From the NCBI RefSeq assembly GCF_030124145.1, contig NZ_JASKMS010000003.1, positions 124,001 through 188,000 of the forward strand: a DNA stretch of 64,000 nucleotides. The letters run 5' to 3'. Each line of letters begins with the position of its first letter. Within the stretch, counting starts at the first letter, position 1. The notes under the pieces are model-generated. The model was given only the letters and a program-made list of their open reading frames with translations, was not told where the DNA came from and ran no database searches. The translations under genes were made by a program, and so were the position numbers. The DNA is from Streptomyces sp. 378. Its GTDB lineage: Bacteria > Actinomycetota > Actinomycetes > Streptomycetales > Streptomycetaceae. Positions 36,691 through 46,107 of this stretch are shown here, piece after piece.

Positions 36691-39554
36691 CCACCGCCAC
36701 CCGCGACCCGGAGGGTTTCGCGGCCCGTCTCGCCGAGCTGGCGCCCGGTCTGCGGGTGGAGACCGGCCCGGGGGCCACCGGCCCGTACGCCTACGACGCT
36801 TCCAACTATCGTGTCCCGCCGCGGGCGGTGGCCTTCCCCCGCACCGCCGAGGATGTGGTGGCGGTGCTGCGGGCCTGCCGCGAGGCGGGTGTGCCGGTCA
36901 CGGCCCGGGGCGGTGGCACCAGCATGGCCGGCAACGCCGTCGGCCCCGGTGTGGTGCTGGACTTCTCCCGGTACATGAACCGGATCCTGGACATCGACGT
37001 GCAGGCGCGTACCGCGCGGGTCGAGGCCGGTGTGGTCCTGGACGCGCTGCGCCGTGCGACGGCGTCGCACGGTCTGGATTTCGGTCCGGACCCGTCCTCG
37101 CACAGCCGGTGCACGCTGGGCGGGATGATCGGCAACGACGCGTGCGGGAACCGTTCGGTGCGCGACGGGCGGACCGGTGGGCATGTCGTGGCCCTGGAGA
37201 TCGTGACGGCTGACGGCGTGCGGGCCGTCGCCGATCACACGGGGCTGCATCCGCTCGACCCGGCCGACGGTGATGTCGTCGCCCGTCTGGAGGCCGGCCT
37301 CAAGCGTCTGGTCGGTGACAACCTGGCGTTGATCCGGACCGAGCTGGGGCGTATTCCGCGTCAGGTCTCGGGTTACCAGTTGCAGCACCTGCTGCCGGAG
37401 AACGGGTTCGATCTGGCCCGTGCTCTGGTGGGCACCGAAGGCACCTGTGCGGTCGTCACCGCCGCGACGGTCCGCCTGGTGGCGACCGCACAGGCATCCA
37501 CCCTGCTGACCCTCGGCTATGAGGACGTCGTCGAGGCGGCCGAGGACGTGCCGCGGATCCTGCGCTTCTCGCCCAGCGCGGTGGAGGGCATGGACGAGGC
37601 GATCGTCGCCACGATGCGCGCCCGCCGCGGTCCCGCGTCCGTGACCGGTCTGCCCGAGGGCCGGGCGTGGCTGTATGTCGAACTCGAAGGCGATGACCAG
37701 GCCACCGTGAACGCACGCGCCGCCGAGCTCCTGGAGGCGCTCAGGGCGCAGGGGCGGCTGACCGGCGGCCGGGTGGTGACACGTCCCGCGGAGCGGCGTT
37801 CGCTGTGGCGGGTGCGTGAGGACGGGGCCGGGCTCGCCGCCCGGCTGGTGGACGGCGGGGAGTCGTGGCCCGGCTGGGAGGACGCGGCCGTCGCTCCGGA
37901 GAATCTGGCCGCCTACCTGCGCGATTTCCGCAAGCTGCTCGCCTCCCACAAGCTGACCGGTGTGCTGTACGGGCACTTCGGTGCCGGCTGCGTCCACGTG
38001 CGCATCGACTTCGACATGGCGAGCGACACCGGCCGGGTGGTGATGCGCCGCTTCCTCGCCGAAGCCGCCGCCCTGGTCGTCGAGCACGGCGGCACGCTGT
38101 CCGGTGAGCACGGTGACGGACGCGCCCGCAGTGAACTGCTGGAGGTGATGTACAGCCACCGCATGATCGCCGCGTTCGCCGCGTTCAAGAACGTCTTCGA
38201 CCCCGACGGGCTGCTCAACCCCGGCGTCGTCGTCGACCCCGCCCCGCTGGACGCCGACCTCGCACTGCGTGAACTGCCCCTGGTCGACACGACGTTCGGT
38301 TTCCCGCACGACGCGGACGGTTTCGCCGGTGCGGTACGCCGGTGTGTCGGGGTCGGCCGGTGCCGCTCGGACGCGGGCGGGGTGATGTGCCCCAGTTACC
38401 GGGCCACGGGTGAGGAGAACGACTCCACCCGCGGCCGGGCCCGCATGCTCCAGGAGATGGTGCGCGGCGAGGCCGTCACCGACGGCTGGCGCTCCACCGA
38501 GGTCAAAGACGCCCTCGACTTGTGCCTGTCGTGCAAGGCCTGCTCCAGCGACTGCCCCGTCGGTGTCGACATGGCCACCTACAAGGCCGAATTCCTCCAC
38601 CAGCACTACAAGGGCAGGATCCGCCCCCGCTCCCACTACTCCCTGGGCTGGCTGCCCCTGACCTCGGCCCTGGCCGGATACGCCGCCCGCCCGATCAACC
38701 TGCTGCTGCGCGGACCGCTCGGCAGACTCCTCGCCCGCCTCGGCGGGGTCACCACCAAGCGCCGGATCCCCGAGTTCGCCTCCCGCCGGAGCCTGCGCAG
38801 GACCCTGCGCGCGGCGAAACCCGAGGGGGCCGCCAAGGCGATCCTCTTCGTCGACAGCTTCACCCGAGCCTTCCGCCCCCAGATCGCCGGAGCGGCCGGC
38901 CGTGTCCTGGCCGACGCCGGTATCCCCTGCACGGCGCAGGACGATCTGTGCTGCGGACTGACCTGGGTCAGCACCGGCCAGCTCACCGTGGCCCGCCGCA
39001 TCATGGCCCGCACCGTCGCCGCACTCGACAACGGCGACACCCGGCCCGTCATCGTCGCCGAACCGAGCTGCGCCGCCGCCCTCAAACGCGACGTGCCCGA
39101 ACTCCTGGGGACAAGCGCGGCCCGGCGCGTCGCCGCCCGCGTCCACACCTTCACCGGTGCGCTGACCGACCTCGCCGACCCCGGCTGGACCCCGCCGCCC
39201 CTGCCCGAGAACGTCGTCCTGCAGACCCACTGCCACGAATACGCCACCTTCACCGGCCGCCACCCCGCCGACCTGCTGCGCCGCCTGGGCGTACGCGGAG
39301 TCGACGAGGCCGAGGGCTGCTGCGGGCTCGCGGGCAACTTCGGCTTCGAGGCCCAGCACTACGACACCTCCATCGCCGTCGCCGACCAGGCCCTCAAACC
39401 CCGGCTCGACAACCTCGGCAGGCGCCCCGTCGTCGCCGACGGCTTCAGCTGCGCCACCCAGATCGACCACCTCGCCGGCGACCAGGGCATCCGTGCCCTG
39501 CACCTCGCCGAACTCCTCGACCCCGCCGCCGACCGACCAGGAGAAACGACATGA
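36687..39554 (+). CDS. FAD-binding/(Fe-S) oxidoreductase, D-2-hydroxyacid dehydrogenase type (GlcD-GlcF fusion)
   Basis: 955 residues. The N-terminal FAD-linked oxidase half has the PCMH motif TARGGGTSMAGNAVG, SRCTLGGMIGNDACGNRS, a GHFGAGCVHVRIDF metal-site signature and HGGTLSGEHGDGRAR (~1-540). It is followed by a bacterial ferredoxin-type insertion (CVGVGRC...CPSY and CLSCKACSSDCP, ~555-635) and a C-terminal domain with two cysteine-rich CCG boxes (CCGLTW and CCGLAG, ~745-900). This is the YdiJ-like layout; E. coli YdiJ and relatives oxidise D-2-hydroxyglutarate or D-lactate. Overlaps both neighbours by ATGA, so it belongs to the same pathway. Confidence 0.9.
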   Translation: MTTATRDPEGFAARLAELAPGLRVETGPGATGPYAYDASNYRVPPRAVAFPRTAEDVVAVLRACREAGVPVTARGGGTSMAGNAVGPGVVLDFSRYMNRILDIDVQARTARVEAGVVLDALRRATASHGLDFGPDPSSHSRCTLGGMIGNDACGNRSVRDGRTGGHVVALEIVTADGVRAVADHTGLHPLDPADGDVVARLEAGLKRLVGDNLALIRTELGRIPRQVSGYQLQHLLPENGFDLARALVGTEGTCAVVTAATVRLVATAQASTLLTLGYEDVVEAAEDVPRILRFSPSAVEGMDEAIVATMRARRGPASVTGLPEGRAWLYVELEGDDQATVNARAAELLEALRAQGRLTGGRVVTRPAERRSLWRVREDGAGLAARLVDGGESWPGWEDAAVAPENLAAYLRDFRKLLASHKLTGVLYGHFGAGCVHVRIDFDMASDTGRVVMRRFLAEAAALVVEHGGTLSGEHGDGRARSELLEVMYSHRMIAAFAAFKNVFDPDGLLNPGVVVDPAPLDADLALRELPLVDTTFGFPHDADGFAGAVRRCVGVGRCRSDAGGVMCPSYRATGEENDSTRGRARMLQEMVRGEAVTDGWRSTEVKDALDLCLSCKACSSDCPVGVDMATYKAEFLHQHYKGRIRPRSHYSLGWLPLTSALAGYAARPINLLLRGPLGRLLARLGGVTTKRRIPEFASRRSLRRTLRAAKPEGAAKAILFVDSFTRAFRPQIAGAAGRVLADAGIPCTAQDDLCCGLTWVSTGQLTVARRIMARTVAALDNGDTRPVIVAEPSCAAALKRDVPELLGTSAARRVAARVHTFTGALTDLADPGWTPPPLPENVVLQTHCHEYATFTGRHPADLLRRLGVRGVDEAEGCCGLAGNFGFEAQHYDTSIAVADQALKPRLDNLGRRPVVADGFSCATQIDHLAGDQGIRALHLAELLDPAADRPGETT

Positions 39555-40990
39555 CCGAGGTACTGACTCAGTTGTTCATCGGCGGGGCCTGGGTGGACGC
39601 CGCGGACGGCGCCACCATGGCGGTCGACGACCCCGCCACGGGCGAGATCCTCTGCCACGTCGCCGACGCCGGCCCCAAGGACGCCCGGCTCGCCGAAGAG
39701 GCGGCCGTCCGGGCCCAGCCCGGCTGGGCCCGCACCGCGCCCCGGGCACGCAGCGAGATCCTGCGCCGCGCCTACGAGCTCATCGTGGAGCGCACCGACG
39801 AACTCGCCCATCTGATGACGTCCGAGATGGGCAAACCACTCGCCGAGGCCAGGGGCGAGGTGGCCTACGCCGCGGAGTTCTTCCGCTGGTTCTCCGAGGA
39901 GGCCGTGCGGATCGAGGGGGGCCACGGGCTGCTCCCCGACGGCCGCAACCGCATGCTGCTCTCCCGCCGTCCGGTCGGCCCCTGCCTGCTGATCACCCCG
40001 TGGAACTTCCCGCTGGCCATGGGCACCCGCAAGATGGGCCCGGCGATCGCCGCGGGCTGCACGATGATCCTCAAGCCCGCCCCGCAGACGCCCCTGGCCA
40101 GCCTCGCGCTGGCCGGGATCCTCAAAGAGGCGGGCCTGCCCGACGGGGTGCTGAACGTCGTCACCACCTCCCGCGCGGGCGAGGTCTGCGAGCCGCTGCT
40201 GCGTGGCGGCCGCATCCGCAAGCTGTCCTTCACCGGCTCCACCGCCGTCGGCCGGCTGCTGCTGGCCCAGTGTGCCGACACCGTCGTCCGCGCCTCGATG
40301 GAGCTGGGCGGCAACGCGCCCTTCATCGTCTTCGACGACGCCGACCTGGACGTGGCCGTGGACGGAGCCATGGTCGCCAAGATGCGCAACATGGGCGAGG
40401 CCTGCACCGCCGCCAACCGCTTCTTCGTCCACCGGTCGGTGGCCGGGGAGTTCGGACGGCGGCTCGCCGAGCGGATGGGCGCGCTCGTGGTGGGTCCCGG
40501 CACGCGGGCCGGTGTCGACGTCGGCCCGCTGATCGACGCGGCGGGACGGGCCAAGGTCGAGGAGTTGGTCGCCGACGCGGTGGAGCGCGGCGCCCAGGTG
40601 CTCGTCGGGGGACGCAGGCCCGAAGGCCCCGGCAACTTCTACCCGCCGACCGTGCTCGCCGGAGTGGACCCCGGCAGCCGACTGATGGACACGGAGATCT
40701 TCGGCCCGGTCGCGGCGATCCTCACCTTCGACGACGAGGACGAGGTCCTGCGCCGCGCCAACGACACGCCGTGGGGCCTGGTCGGCTACGTCTTCACCCG
40801 GGGGCTGGACCGGGGGCTGCGTGTCAGCGAGGGGCTGGAGGTGGGCATGGTGGGCCTGAACACCGGCCTCGTCTCCAACCCGGCGGCCCCGTTCGGCGGG
40901 GTCAAGCAGTCCGGCCTCGGGCGTGAGGGCGGCCGGGTGGGGATCGACGAGTTCCTGGAGCACCAGTACGTGGCCGTGCCCGTGAGGTGA
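39551..40990 (+). CDS. Succinate-semialdehyde dehydrogenase type aldehyde dehydrogenase
   Basis: 479 residues. Oxidises a semialdehyde to the acid with NAD(P)+. Contains TPWNFPLAMGTRKMGPAIAAG (cofactor loop), FTGSTAVGRLL, catalytic Glu in MELGGNAPFIVF and nucleophile Cys285 in GEACTAANRF; the C-terminal PFGGVKQSGLGREGG is typical of GabD-like enzymes. ATG 39551 overlaps the preceding stop. With the aminotransferase it completes conversion of GABA to succinate. Confidence 0.92.
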   Translation: MTEVLTQLFIGGAWVDAADGATMAVDDPATGEILCHVADAGPKDARLAEEAAVRAQPGWARTAPRARSEILRRAYELIVERTDELAHLMTSEMGKPLAEARGEVAYAAEFFRWFSEEAVRIEGGHGLLPDGRNRMLLSRRPVGPCLLITPWNFPLAMGTRKMGPAIAAGCTMILKPAPQTPLASLALAGILKEAGLPDGVLNVVTTSRAGEVCEPLLRGGRIRKLSFTGSTAVGRLLLAQCADTVVRASMELGGNAPFIVFDDADLDVAVDGAMVAKMRNMGEACTAANRFFVHRSVAGEFGRRLAERMGALVVGPGTRAGVDVGPLIDAAGRAKVEELVADAVERGAQVLVGGRRPEGPGNFYPPTVLAGVDPGSRLMDTEIFGPVAAILTFDDEDEVLRRANDTPWGLVGYVFTRGLDRGLRVSEGLEVGMVGLNTGLVSNPAAPFGGVKQSGLGREGGRVGIDEFLEHQYVAVPVR

Positions 40991-41015
40991 CGGGGGACCT
41001 GCGCGGCGGGGCCCG

Positions 41016-41045
41016 CACATGAAGGCATGAATGAGTCTTCATGTG
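41016..41045. promoter_or_regulatory. Inverted repeat upstream of the metal exporter
   Basis: Perfect 8-bp arms CACATGAA (41016-41023) and TTCATGTG (41038-41045), 14 bp between them, 50 bp before the start codon. The AT-rich ATGAA elements resemble ArsR/SmtB-class operators. No ArsR gene is adjacent. Confidence 0.5.
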
Positions 41046-41094
41046 TTCCTGTATGGTGAGGGGCGCCGACGCGCCCCCGCCAGAAGGACCCCTG

Positions 41095-43062
41095 ATGACC
41101 TCCACCCTCACGCCACAGCAGGCCGAACGGGCCAAACCCGACCGCCCCGGGACCGCCCCCCGGCGGCGCACCCGTGTCCTCGCGCTCCCGGAGGCGCGCT
41201 GGGCCGCCGCGGCCACCGTCTTCTTCCTGCTCGCGCTGCCTTTGCAGTTGAGCGGCGCCCCGGCCTGGACCTGGGGCCCGCTGTACGCGCTGTCGTACGT
41301 CACCGGCGGATGGGAGCCCGGCTGGGAAGGGCTCAAGGCGCTCAAGGAACGCACCCTCGACGTCGACCTGCTGATGGTCGTCGCCGCCCTGGGCGCGGCC
41401 GCGATCGGGCAGGTCATGGACGGCGCCCTGCTCATCGTCATCTTCGCCACCTCCGGAGCGCTGGAGGCGCTGGCCACGGCCCGCACCGCCGACTCGGTCC
41501 GAGGCCTGCTCGACCTGGCCCCCGCGACAGCCACCCGTCTCGGCCCCGACGGCGGCGAACGGGCCGTCCCCGTCGAGGAACTGGAGGTCGGCGACACCGT
41601 CCTGGTGCGTCCCGGGGAGCGGGTCGGCGCCGACGGCCGGGTGCTGGACGGGGCGAGCGAGGTGGATCAGGCGACCATCACCGGAGAGCCGCTGCCCGTG
41701 GCGAAGGAGTGGGGGGACGAGGTCTTCGCGGGCACCCTCAACGGCACCGGCGCGCTGCGGATCCGGGTCGAGCGCGACGCGTCCGACTCGGTGATCGCCC
41801 GGATCGTCCGCATGGTGCAGGAGGCGTCCGAGACCAAGGCGCCCACGCAGCTGTTCATCGAGAAGGTCGAACAGCGCTACTCGCTGGGCATGGTGGCCGC
41901 GACCCTGGCCGTCTTCCTGGTGCCGCTCGCGTTCGGCGCGCAGCTCACCGACGCGCTGCTGCGCGCCATGACGTTCATGATCGTCGCCTCCCCGTGTGCG
42001 GTGGTGCTGGCCACCATGCCGCCTCTGCTGTCGGCCATCGCCAACGCCGGGCGACACGGCGTACTCGTGAAGTCGGCCGTGGTGATGGAGCGGCTCGGCC
42101 AGGTCGACGCGGTCGCGTTGGACAAGACCGGCACCCTCACCGAGGGCAGCCCCCGTGTCACCGACGTCCGGCCGCTGCCCGGCAGCGGCCTGGACGAGGG
42201 GGAGCTGCTGACGCTGGCGGCGGCCGCCGAGCGGCCCAGCGAACATCCGCTGGCCCGTGCGGTCGTCGACGCGGCCCGCGAGCGCGGCCTCGACCTGCCC
42301 GACGCGCAGGACTTCACCTCCGCGCCCGGCGTCGGGGTCACGGCCGTCGTCGGTGGCCGTACGGTCGCGGTGGGCGCCCCGGCCCGGCTGATGGACGACG
42401 CCGTCGCCACGGCCGCGGAACTGGAGGAGTCCGGCCGTACCGCCGTCCTGGTCGTCGTGGACGGCAGCCCCGCCGGGCTGCTCGGCATCGCCGACCGGCT
42501 GCGCCCGGACGCCGCCGCCACGGTCGCCTCCCTCGCCCGGCTCACCGGCACCGCCCCGGTGCTCCTCACCGGCGACAACCCCCGGGCCGCCGCACATCTC
42601 GCCTCCGAGACCGGCATCGACGACGTGCGCGCCGGGCTGCTGCCGCAGGACAAGCTGGCCGCCGTCCAGGAGATGGAGAGCGCGGGCCGCAAGGTGCTGG
42701 TCGTCGGGGACGGCGTCAACGACGCGCCCGCCCTCGCCGCCGCGCACACCGGGATCGCCATGGGCCGGGCCGGCTCCGACCTGGCTCTGGAGACCGCGGA
42801 CGCCGTCATCGTGCGCGACGAACTCGCCGCGGTCCCGGCCACCGTCGCCCTGTCCCGCCGGGCCCGCAAGCTGGTCGTGCAGAACCTGGTGATCGCCGGG
42901 GTGTTCATCGCCGGTCTCGTCGTCTGGGACCTGGCCGGTGACCTGCCGCTGCCGCTGGGCGTCGCGGGCCACGAGGGCTCCACGGTCCTGGTCGGCCTGA
43001 ACGGGCTGCGCCTGCTGCGGGAGGGCGCCTGGCAGCGGGCCGCCGCCGAGGGAAACGGCTGA
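41095..43062 (+). CDS. P1B-4-type heavy-metal-exporting ATPase (CtpD-like)
   Basis: 655 residues. Has TGEPLP (actuator domain), phosphorylation site D343-KTGT, and GDGVNDAPAL. Metal-selectivity motifs are S299-P-C301 in membrane helix 4 and H626-EGST in the last helix pair, the signature of P1B-4 pumps that export Fe2+/Co2+ (for example mycobacterial CtpD). There is no N-terminal heavy-metal-binding domain, as expected for this class. ATG 41095 follows AGAAGGA by 6 nt; an earlier in-frame ATG lies in the inverted-repeat region and is unlikely. Confidence 0.92.
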   Translation: MTSTLTPQQAERAKPDRPGTAPRRRTRVLALPEARWAAAATVFFLLALPLQLSGAPAWTWGPLYALSYVTGGWEPGWEGLKALKERTLDVDLLMVVAALGAAAIGQVMDGALLIVIFATSGALEALATARTADSVRGLLDLAPATATRLGPDGGERAVPVEELEVGDTVLVRPGERVGADGRVLDGASEVDQATITGEPLPVAKEWGDEVFAGTLNGTGALRIRVERDASDSVIARIVRMVQEASETKAPTQLFIEKVEQRYSLGMVAATLAVFLVPLAFGAQLTDALLRAMTFMIVASPCAVVLATMPPLLSAIANAGRHGVLVKSAVVMERLGQVDAVALDKTGTLTEGSPRVTDVRPLPGSGLDEGELLTLAAAAERPSEHPLARAVVDAARERGLDLPDAQDFTSAPGVGVTAVVGGRTVAVGAPARLMDDAVATAAELEESGRTAVLVVVDGSPAGLLGIADRLRPDAAATVASLARLTGTAPVLLTGDNPRAAAHLASETGIDDVRAGLLPQDKLAAVQEMESAGRKVLVVGDGVNDAPALAAAHTGIAMGRAGSDLALETADAVIVRDELAAVPATVALSRRARKLVVQNLVIAGVFIAGLVVWDLAGDLPLPLGVAGHEGSTVLVGLNGLRLLREGAWQRAAAEGNG

Positions 43063-43280
43063 CCGGCGCTCCCGTCGGCGCACCGGCGGGGGACCGATGG
43101 TTCTCCGGCACCACTCGTCTCCGCGGGCGCCCGGCCCACGAGATCTCTCCCGCGCCTCCACGAAACCCGGAGGCCCACCAGGGTTGCCCCGTGCCCGTTC
43201 GGGTACGCGAGCAGGACCGCACCCGGGGGCGGATCTTGCCCCGGGTTGGCCGCACGACCGCCGCTATCAGGGAATCTGCC

Positions 43281-43679
43281 ATGGAGACACCTGCAAACGA
43301 CCCCACGCCCACGCCCGCCCAGCGGGCTCTGGACGTCCTCGCCGAGAACACCGAGGACGCGGCGGCTCTGGACGCGCTCGCCAACAGCGACGTGCTCATC
43401 CCCGTGCCCGACGACGCGGGCGACGCCGACGCCAATCCCACGGCGGTGGCGTTGCCGGTGCTGGAGCAGCCGGGTGGCGAACCGGTGGTGCCCGTGTTCA
43501 CCTCCGAGGTGGAGATGGCCGGGCTGCTGCCGTTCGTCTCCCGCTACCGCCTGGTGCCGCTCGGCGCCCTCGCCGCGCAGTGGCCGGCCGACGACCTGTC
43601 GCTCACCATCGACGGCAGCTCGGAGCACCGCCTGACACTCACCTCGGAGGGAGTCCGCACCCTGCTGGCACGTCAGTGA
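43281..43679 (+). CDS. SseB-like N-terminal domain protein
   Basis: 132 residues from ATG 43281 (METPANDPTPTPAQRALDVLAENTED...). An SseB-type fold is suggested by ALANSDVLIPVPDD, VPVFTSEVEMAGL and a C-terminal LTSEGVRTLLA. In Streptomyces such proteins are common, soluble and of unknown role. Convergent with the MarR gene. Confidence 0.75.
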   Translation: METPANDPTPTPAQRALDVLAENTEDAAALDALANSDVLIPVPDDAGDADANPTAVALPVLEQPGGEPVVPVFTSEVEMAGLLPFVSRYRLVPLGALAAQWPADDLSLTIDGSSEHRLTLTSEGVRTLLARQ

Positions 43680-43709
43680 GGCGACCGGCCCGGCCCGGGC
43701 CCGGGGGGC

Positions 43710-44099
43710 TCAGCCGCCCAGCGTCCGGGCCAGTGCCGCCCGTTGCAGGGGCAGCACCTCGGCGTGCAGGTCACGACCCTTGGACGTCAGGGAGACCCAC
43801 ACGCCCCGCCGGTCCTCCGCGCACACCGACCGGGTCACCAGCCCGTCCTTCTCCAGCCGGGCGATCAGGCGCGACAGCGCGCTCTGGCTGAGGTGGACGC
43901 GCCCCACGAGGTTCTGCACCCGGCACTGCTCGCCCTCCTCGGGCGCCGAGGTCGCGAGCATGTCCAGGACCTCGAAGTCGGACGCGCCGAGACCGTGCGG
44001 ATGCAGGGCGCGGTCGATCTCGCACAGCGTGCGGGCATGCGTCGACAGGATGTCCCGCCACCGCTCCTCGAGCTGCCCGTCGGCCGTTTTCGACGCCAT
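43710..44099 (-). CDS. MarR family transcriptional regulator
   Basis: 129 residues. Winged helix with LVGRVHLSQSALSRLIARLEKDGLVTRSVCAEDRRGVWVSLTSKG. Cys residues at CEIDRALH, QCRVQN and VCAEDRRG could allow redox sensing. It starts MASKTADGQ. The target is not evident; the next gene leftward is the SseB-like gene and rightward the lacI-type gene. Confidence 0.9.
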   Translation of the reverse strand: MASKTADGQLEERWRDILSTHARTLCEIDRALHPHGLGASDFEVLDMLATSAPEEGEQCRVQNLVGRVHLSQSALSRLIARLEKDGLVTRSVCAEDRRGVWVSLTSKGRDLHAEVLPLQRAALARTLGG

Positions 44100-44170
44100 A
44101 CCGGAACGGTAACACCGGCGCGGGGTTTCAATGACCGTGCATGCAGTAGGGGCTCGGGCGGAGCTCGGCC

Positions 44171-45202
44171 CTAGGTCGAATCCCGCGTCACCAGTTCCGT
44201 CGGCAGGATCACCGCAGCCGGGTCCTCGCCCCCGATCTGCGCGAGCAGTACCCGCACCATCTCGGCGCTGATGCGGTCCCAGGGCTGCCGGATGGTCGTC
44301 AGTTCGGGGCTGGTGGCCACGGCGGCCGGGGAGTCGTCGAAGCCGCCGACCGCCACGTCCTGCGGCACCCGCCGCCCGGCCCGCTGCAGCGCCGCGAGCA
44401 CGCCCTGCGCCATGAGGTCGGACGCCACGAACACCGCGTCGACGTCCGGGGCCTGCGCCAGCAGCCGCTCGGCGCCCGCCTCGCCGCTCGCGCGGCTGTA
44501 GTCGCCGGAGACGACCAGTCGCTTCTCGAACTCCAGGCCGGCCTCCGCGAGCACCTCCTTGTAGCCGGCGAGCCGCTCGACCCCACCGGGAGTGTCCAGC
44601 GGACCGGTGACCGTGCCCACCCGGCGCCGTCCGAGCGACAGCAGGTGGCGCACCATGTCGCGGGCCCCGTCACGGTCGTCGGCCGCCACATAACTCACCT
44701 TGGACGCCAGCCCGATCGGCTTCCCGCACGCGACCAGCGGCACCCCTGCCTCGCGCAGCCGCTCGGCGACCGGATCGCCGGAGTGGCTGGAGACCAGCAG
44801 CACCCCGTCGACATGCCCGGCGGTGATGTAGCGCGTGATCCGCCGTCGTTCGTCCTCGGTGCCCGCCAGCATCAGCAGCAGCGGAATGTCGTGCGCGGCG
44901 AGCGCCTGGGTGCACCCGCGCAGCAGCACATTGAAGTTGGGGTCCTCGAAGAACCGCTCCTGCGGCTCCGTGAGCAGGAAACCGACCGAGTCGGAGCGCC
45001 CGGTGATCAGGGAGCGGGCGTGCCGGTTGACCACGTAACCCGTTCTGCGGATGGCCGCGTTGACCGCCTCCTGGGCGGCCGGGCTGACGTAGTGGCCGCC
45101 GTTGAGCACGCGCGAGACGGTGCCGCGCGAGACTCCCGCCTCGCGCGCCACATCGTGGATCGTGGGCGGCCTGCGCCTGCCTCCCGCAGCGTTCATGGTC
45201 AT
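44171..45202 (-). CDS. LacI family repressor of the galactoside operon
   Basis: 343 residues. HTH (TIHDVAREAGVSRGTVSRVLNGGHYVSPAAQEAV, residues ~14-48) and a periplasmic-binding-like sensor domain (~65-340). ATG 45202 overlaps the permease stop (ATGA), so it is the last gene of the leftward operon with the ABC transporter. It is the natural ligand of the two TGTGAnCGTTCnCA sites in the divergent promoter, giving autoregulation of its own operon and control of the beta-galactosidase. Confidence 0.93.
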   Translation of the reverse strand: MTMNAAGGRRRPPTIHDVAREAGVSRGTVSRVLNGGHYVSPAAQEAVNAAIRRTGYVVNRHARSLITGRSDSVGFLLTEPQERFFEDPNFNVLLRGCTQALAAHDIPLLLMLAGTEDERRRITRYITAGHVDGVLLVSSHSGDPVAERLREAGVPLVACGKPIGLASKVSYVAADDRDGARDMVRHLLSLGRRRVGTVTGPLDTPGGVERLAGYKEVLAEAGLEFEKRLVVSGDYSRASGEAGAERLLAQAPDVDAVFVASDLMAQGVLAALQRAGRRVPQDVAVGGFDDSPAAVATSPELTTIRQPWDRISAEMVRVLLAQIGGEDPAAVILPTELVTRDST

Positions 45203-46107
45203 GACTTTACGGCTCCGGAGAGCAGATCCAGACTCCAGAACCGCTGGATGACCAGGAAGAGGACGACCAGCGGGAGTACCGCGAGGAGCGCGCCCGTGAT
45301 CACCAGGGTGTACAGCGCCGGGGTGTTGGCGCCCTGCTCCAGCAAGGTGAACAGGCCGAGCGTGATCGGGAACTTCTCGTCGTCGCTGAGCATGATGTAG
45401 GGGAGCAGGAAGTTGTTCCAGATCGCCACGAACTGGAACAGGAACACCGTCACCATGCCCGGGATCATCATCGGCAGCGCGATGCGTGTGAAGATCCGCC
45501 ACTCGCTCGCCCCGTCCATGCGTCCCGCCTCGACCACGTCGGCGGGCACCGCGGCGGCGGCGTAGATCCGCGCGAGGTAGACGCCGTACGGGGAGAGGAT
45601 CTGCGGCAGCAGGACGGACAGATAGGAGTCGGTGAGGTCTGCCTTCGCCAGCAGCAGGTACTGCGGGACGGCGAGGATCACCGGCGGCATCAGCACCCCC
45701 GCGAGCAGCACGTTGAAGAGCGTCTCGCGGCCCCGGAAGCGGTAGATCGCGAGCGCGTAGCCGCTCACCGCCGACACGCACGCCGACAGCAGGGCCCCGA
45801 GACCGGCGTACAGCGCGGAGTTGCCCATCCACTGCCAGTAGACGCCGTCTCGATAGGCGTTGAGGTCCCGGAGGTTGCCGGCGAAGCCCGTGCCCGGCAG
45901 GAACGTGAAGGTGGAGAACAGCTCACGCCCGGACTTGGTGGCGGCGATGACCACCCAGGCGACCGGCAGCAGACAGTAGAGCGCGCCGAGCAGCAGCGTG
46001 ACCGTGGGAATCAGGGCGATCCTGCGGCGCAGCGGCGGGCGTTCCCGGGCGGTGCCGGGCGCGCTGCCCGCCACCGGCTCGGCCTGGGGGACGGCGAGGG
46101 AGCTCAT
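45199..46107 (-). CDS. Carbohydrate ABC transporter permease (MalG type)
   Basis: 302 residues, six predicted membrane helices, with the inner EAA loop (EAGRMDGASEWRIFTRIALPMMIPG) that contacts the ATPase. Part of a CUT1 importer with the permease and lipoprotein upstream. No ATPase gene is present; CUT1 systems in Streptomyces commonly share MsiK. Confidence 0.93.
   Translation of the reverse strand: MSSLAVPQAEPVAGSAPGTARERPPLRRRIALIPTVTLLLGALYCLLPVAWVVIAATKSGRELFSTFTFLPGTGFAGNLRDLNAYRDGVYWQWMGNSALYAGLGALLSACVSAVSGYALAIYRFRGRETLFNVLLAGVLMPPVILAVPQYLLLAKADLTDSYLSVLLPQILSPYGVYLARIYAAAAVPADVVEAGRMDGASEWRIFTRIALPMMIPGMVTVFLFQFVAIWNNFLLPYIMLSDDEKFPITLGLFTLLEQGANTPALYTLVITGALLAVLPLVVLFLVIQRFWSLDLLSGAVKS

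Noticed and set aside
36039..39503. 1,154-codon open frame opposite the aminotransferase and FAD/Fe-S gene
   Set aside because: Antisense shadow of GC-rich coding DNA; composition is dominated by Gly/Arg/Val/Ala, with no domain, and it opposes well-conserved genes.
40786..43161. 791-codon minus-strand frame opposite the P-type ATPase
   Set aside because: Low-complexity Gly/Arg/Asp/His translation typical of antisense frames.
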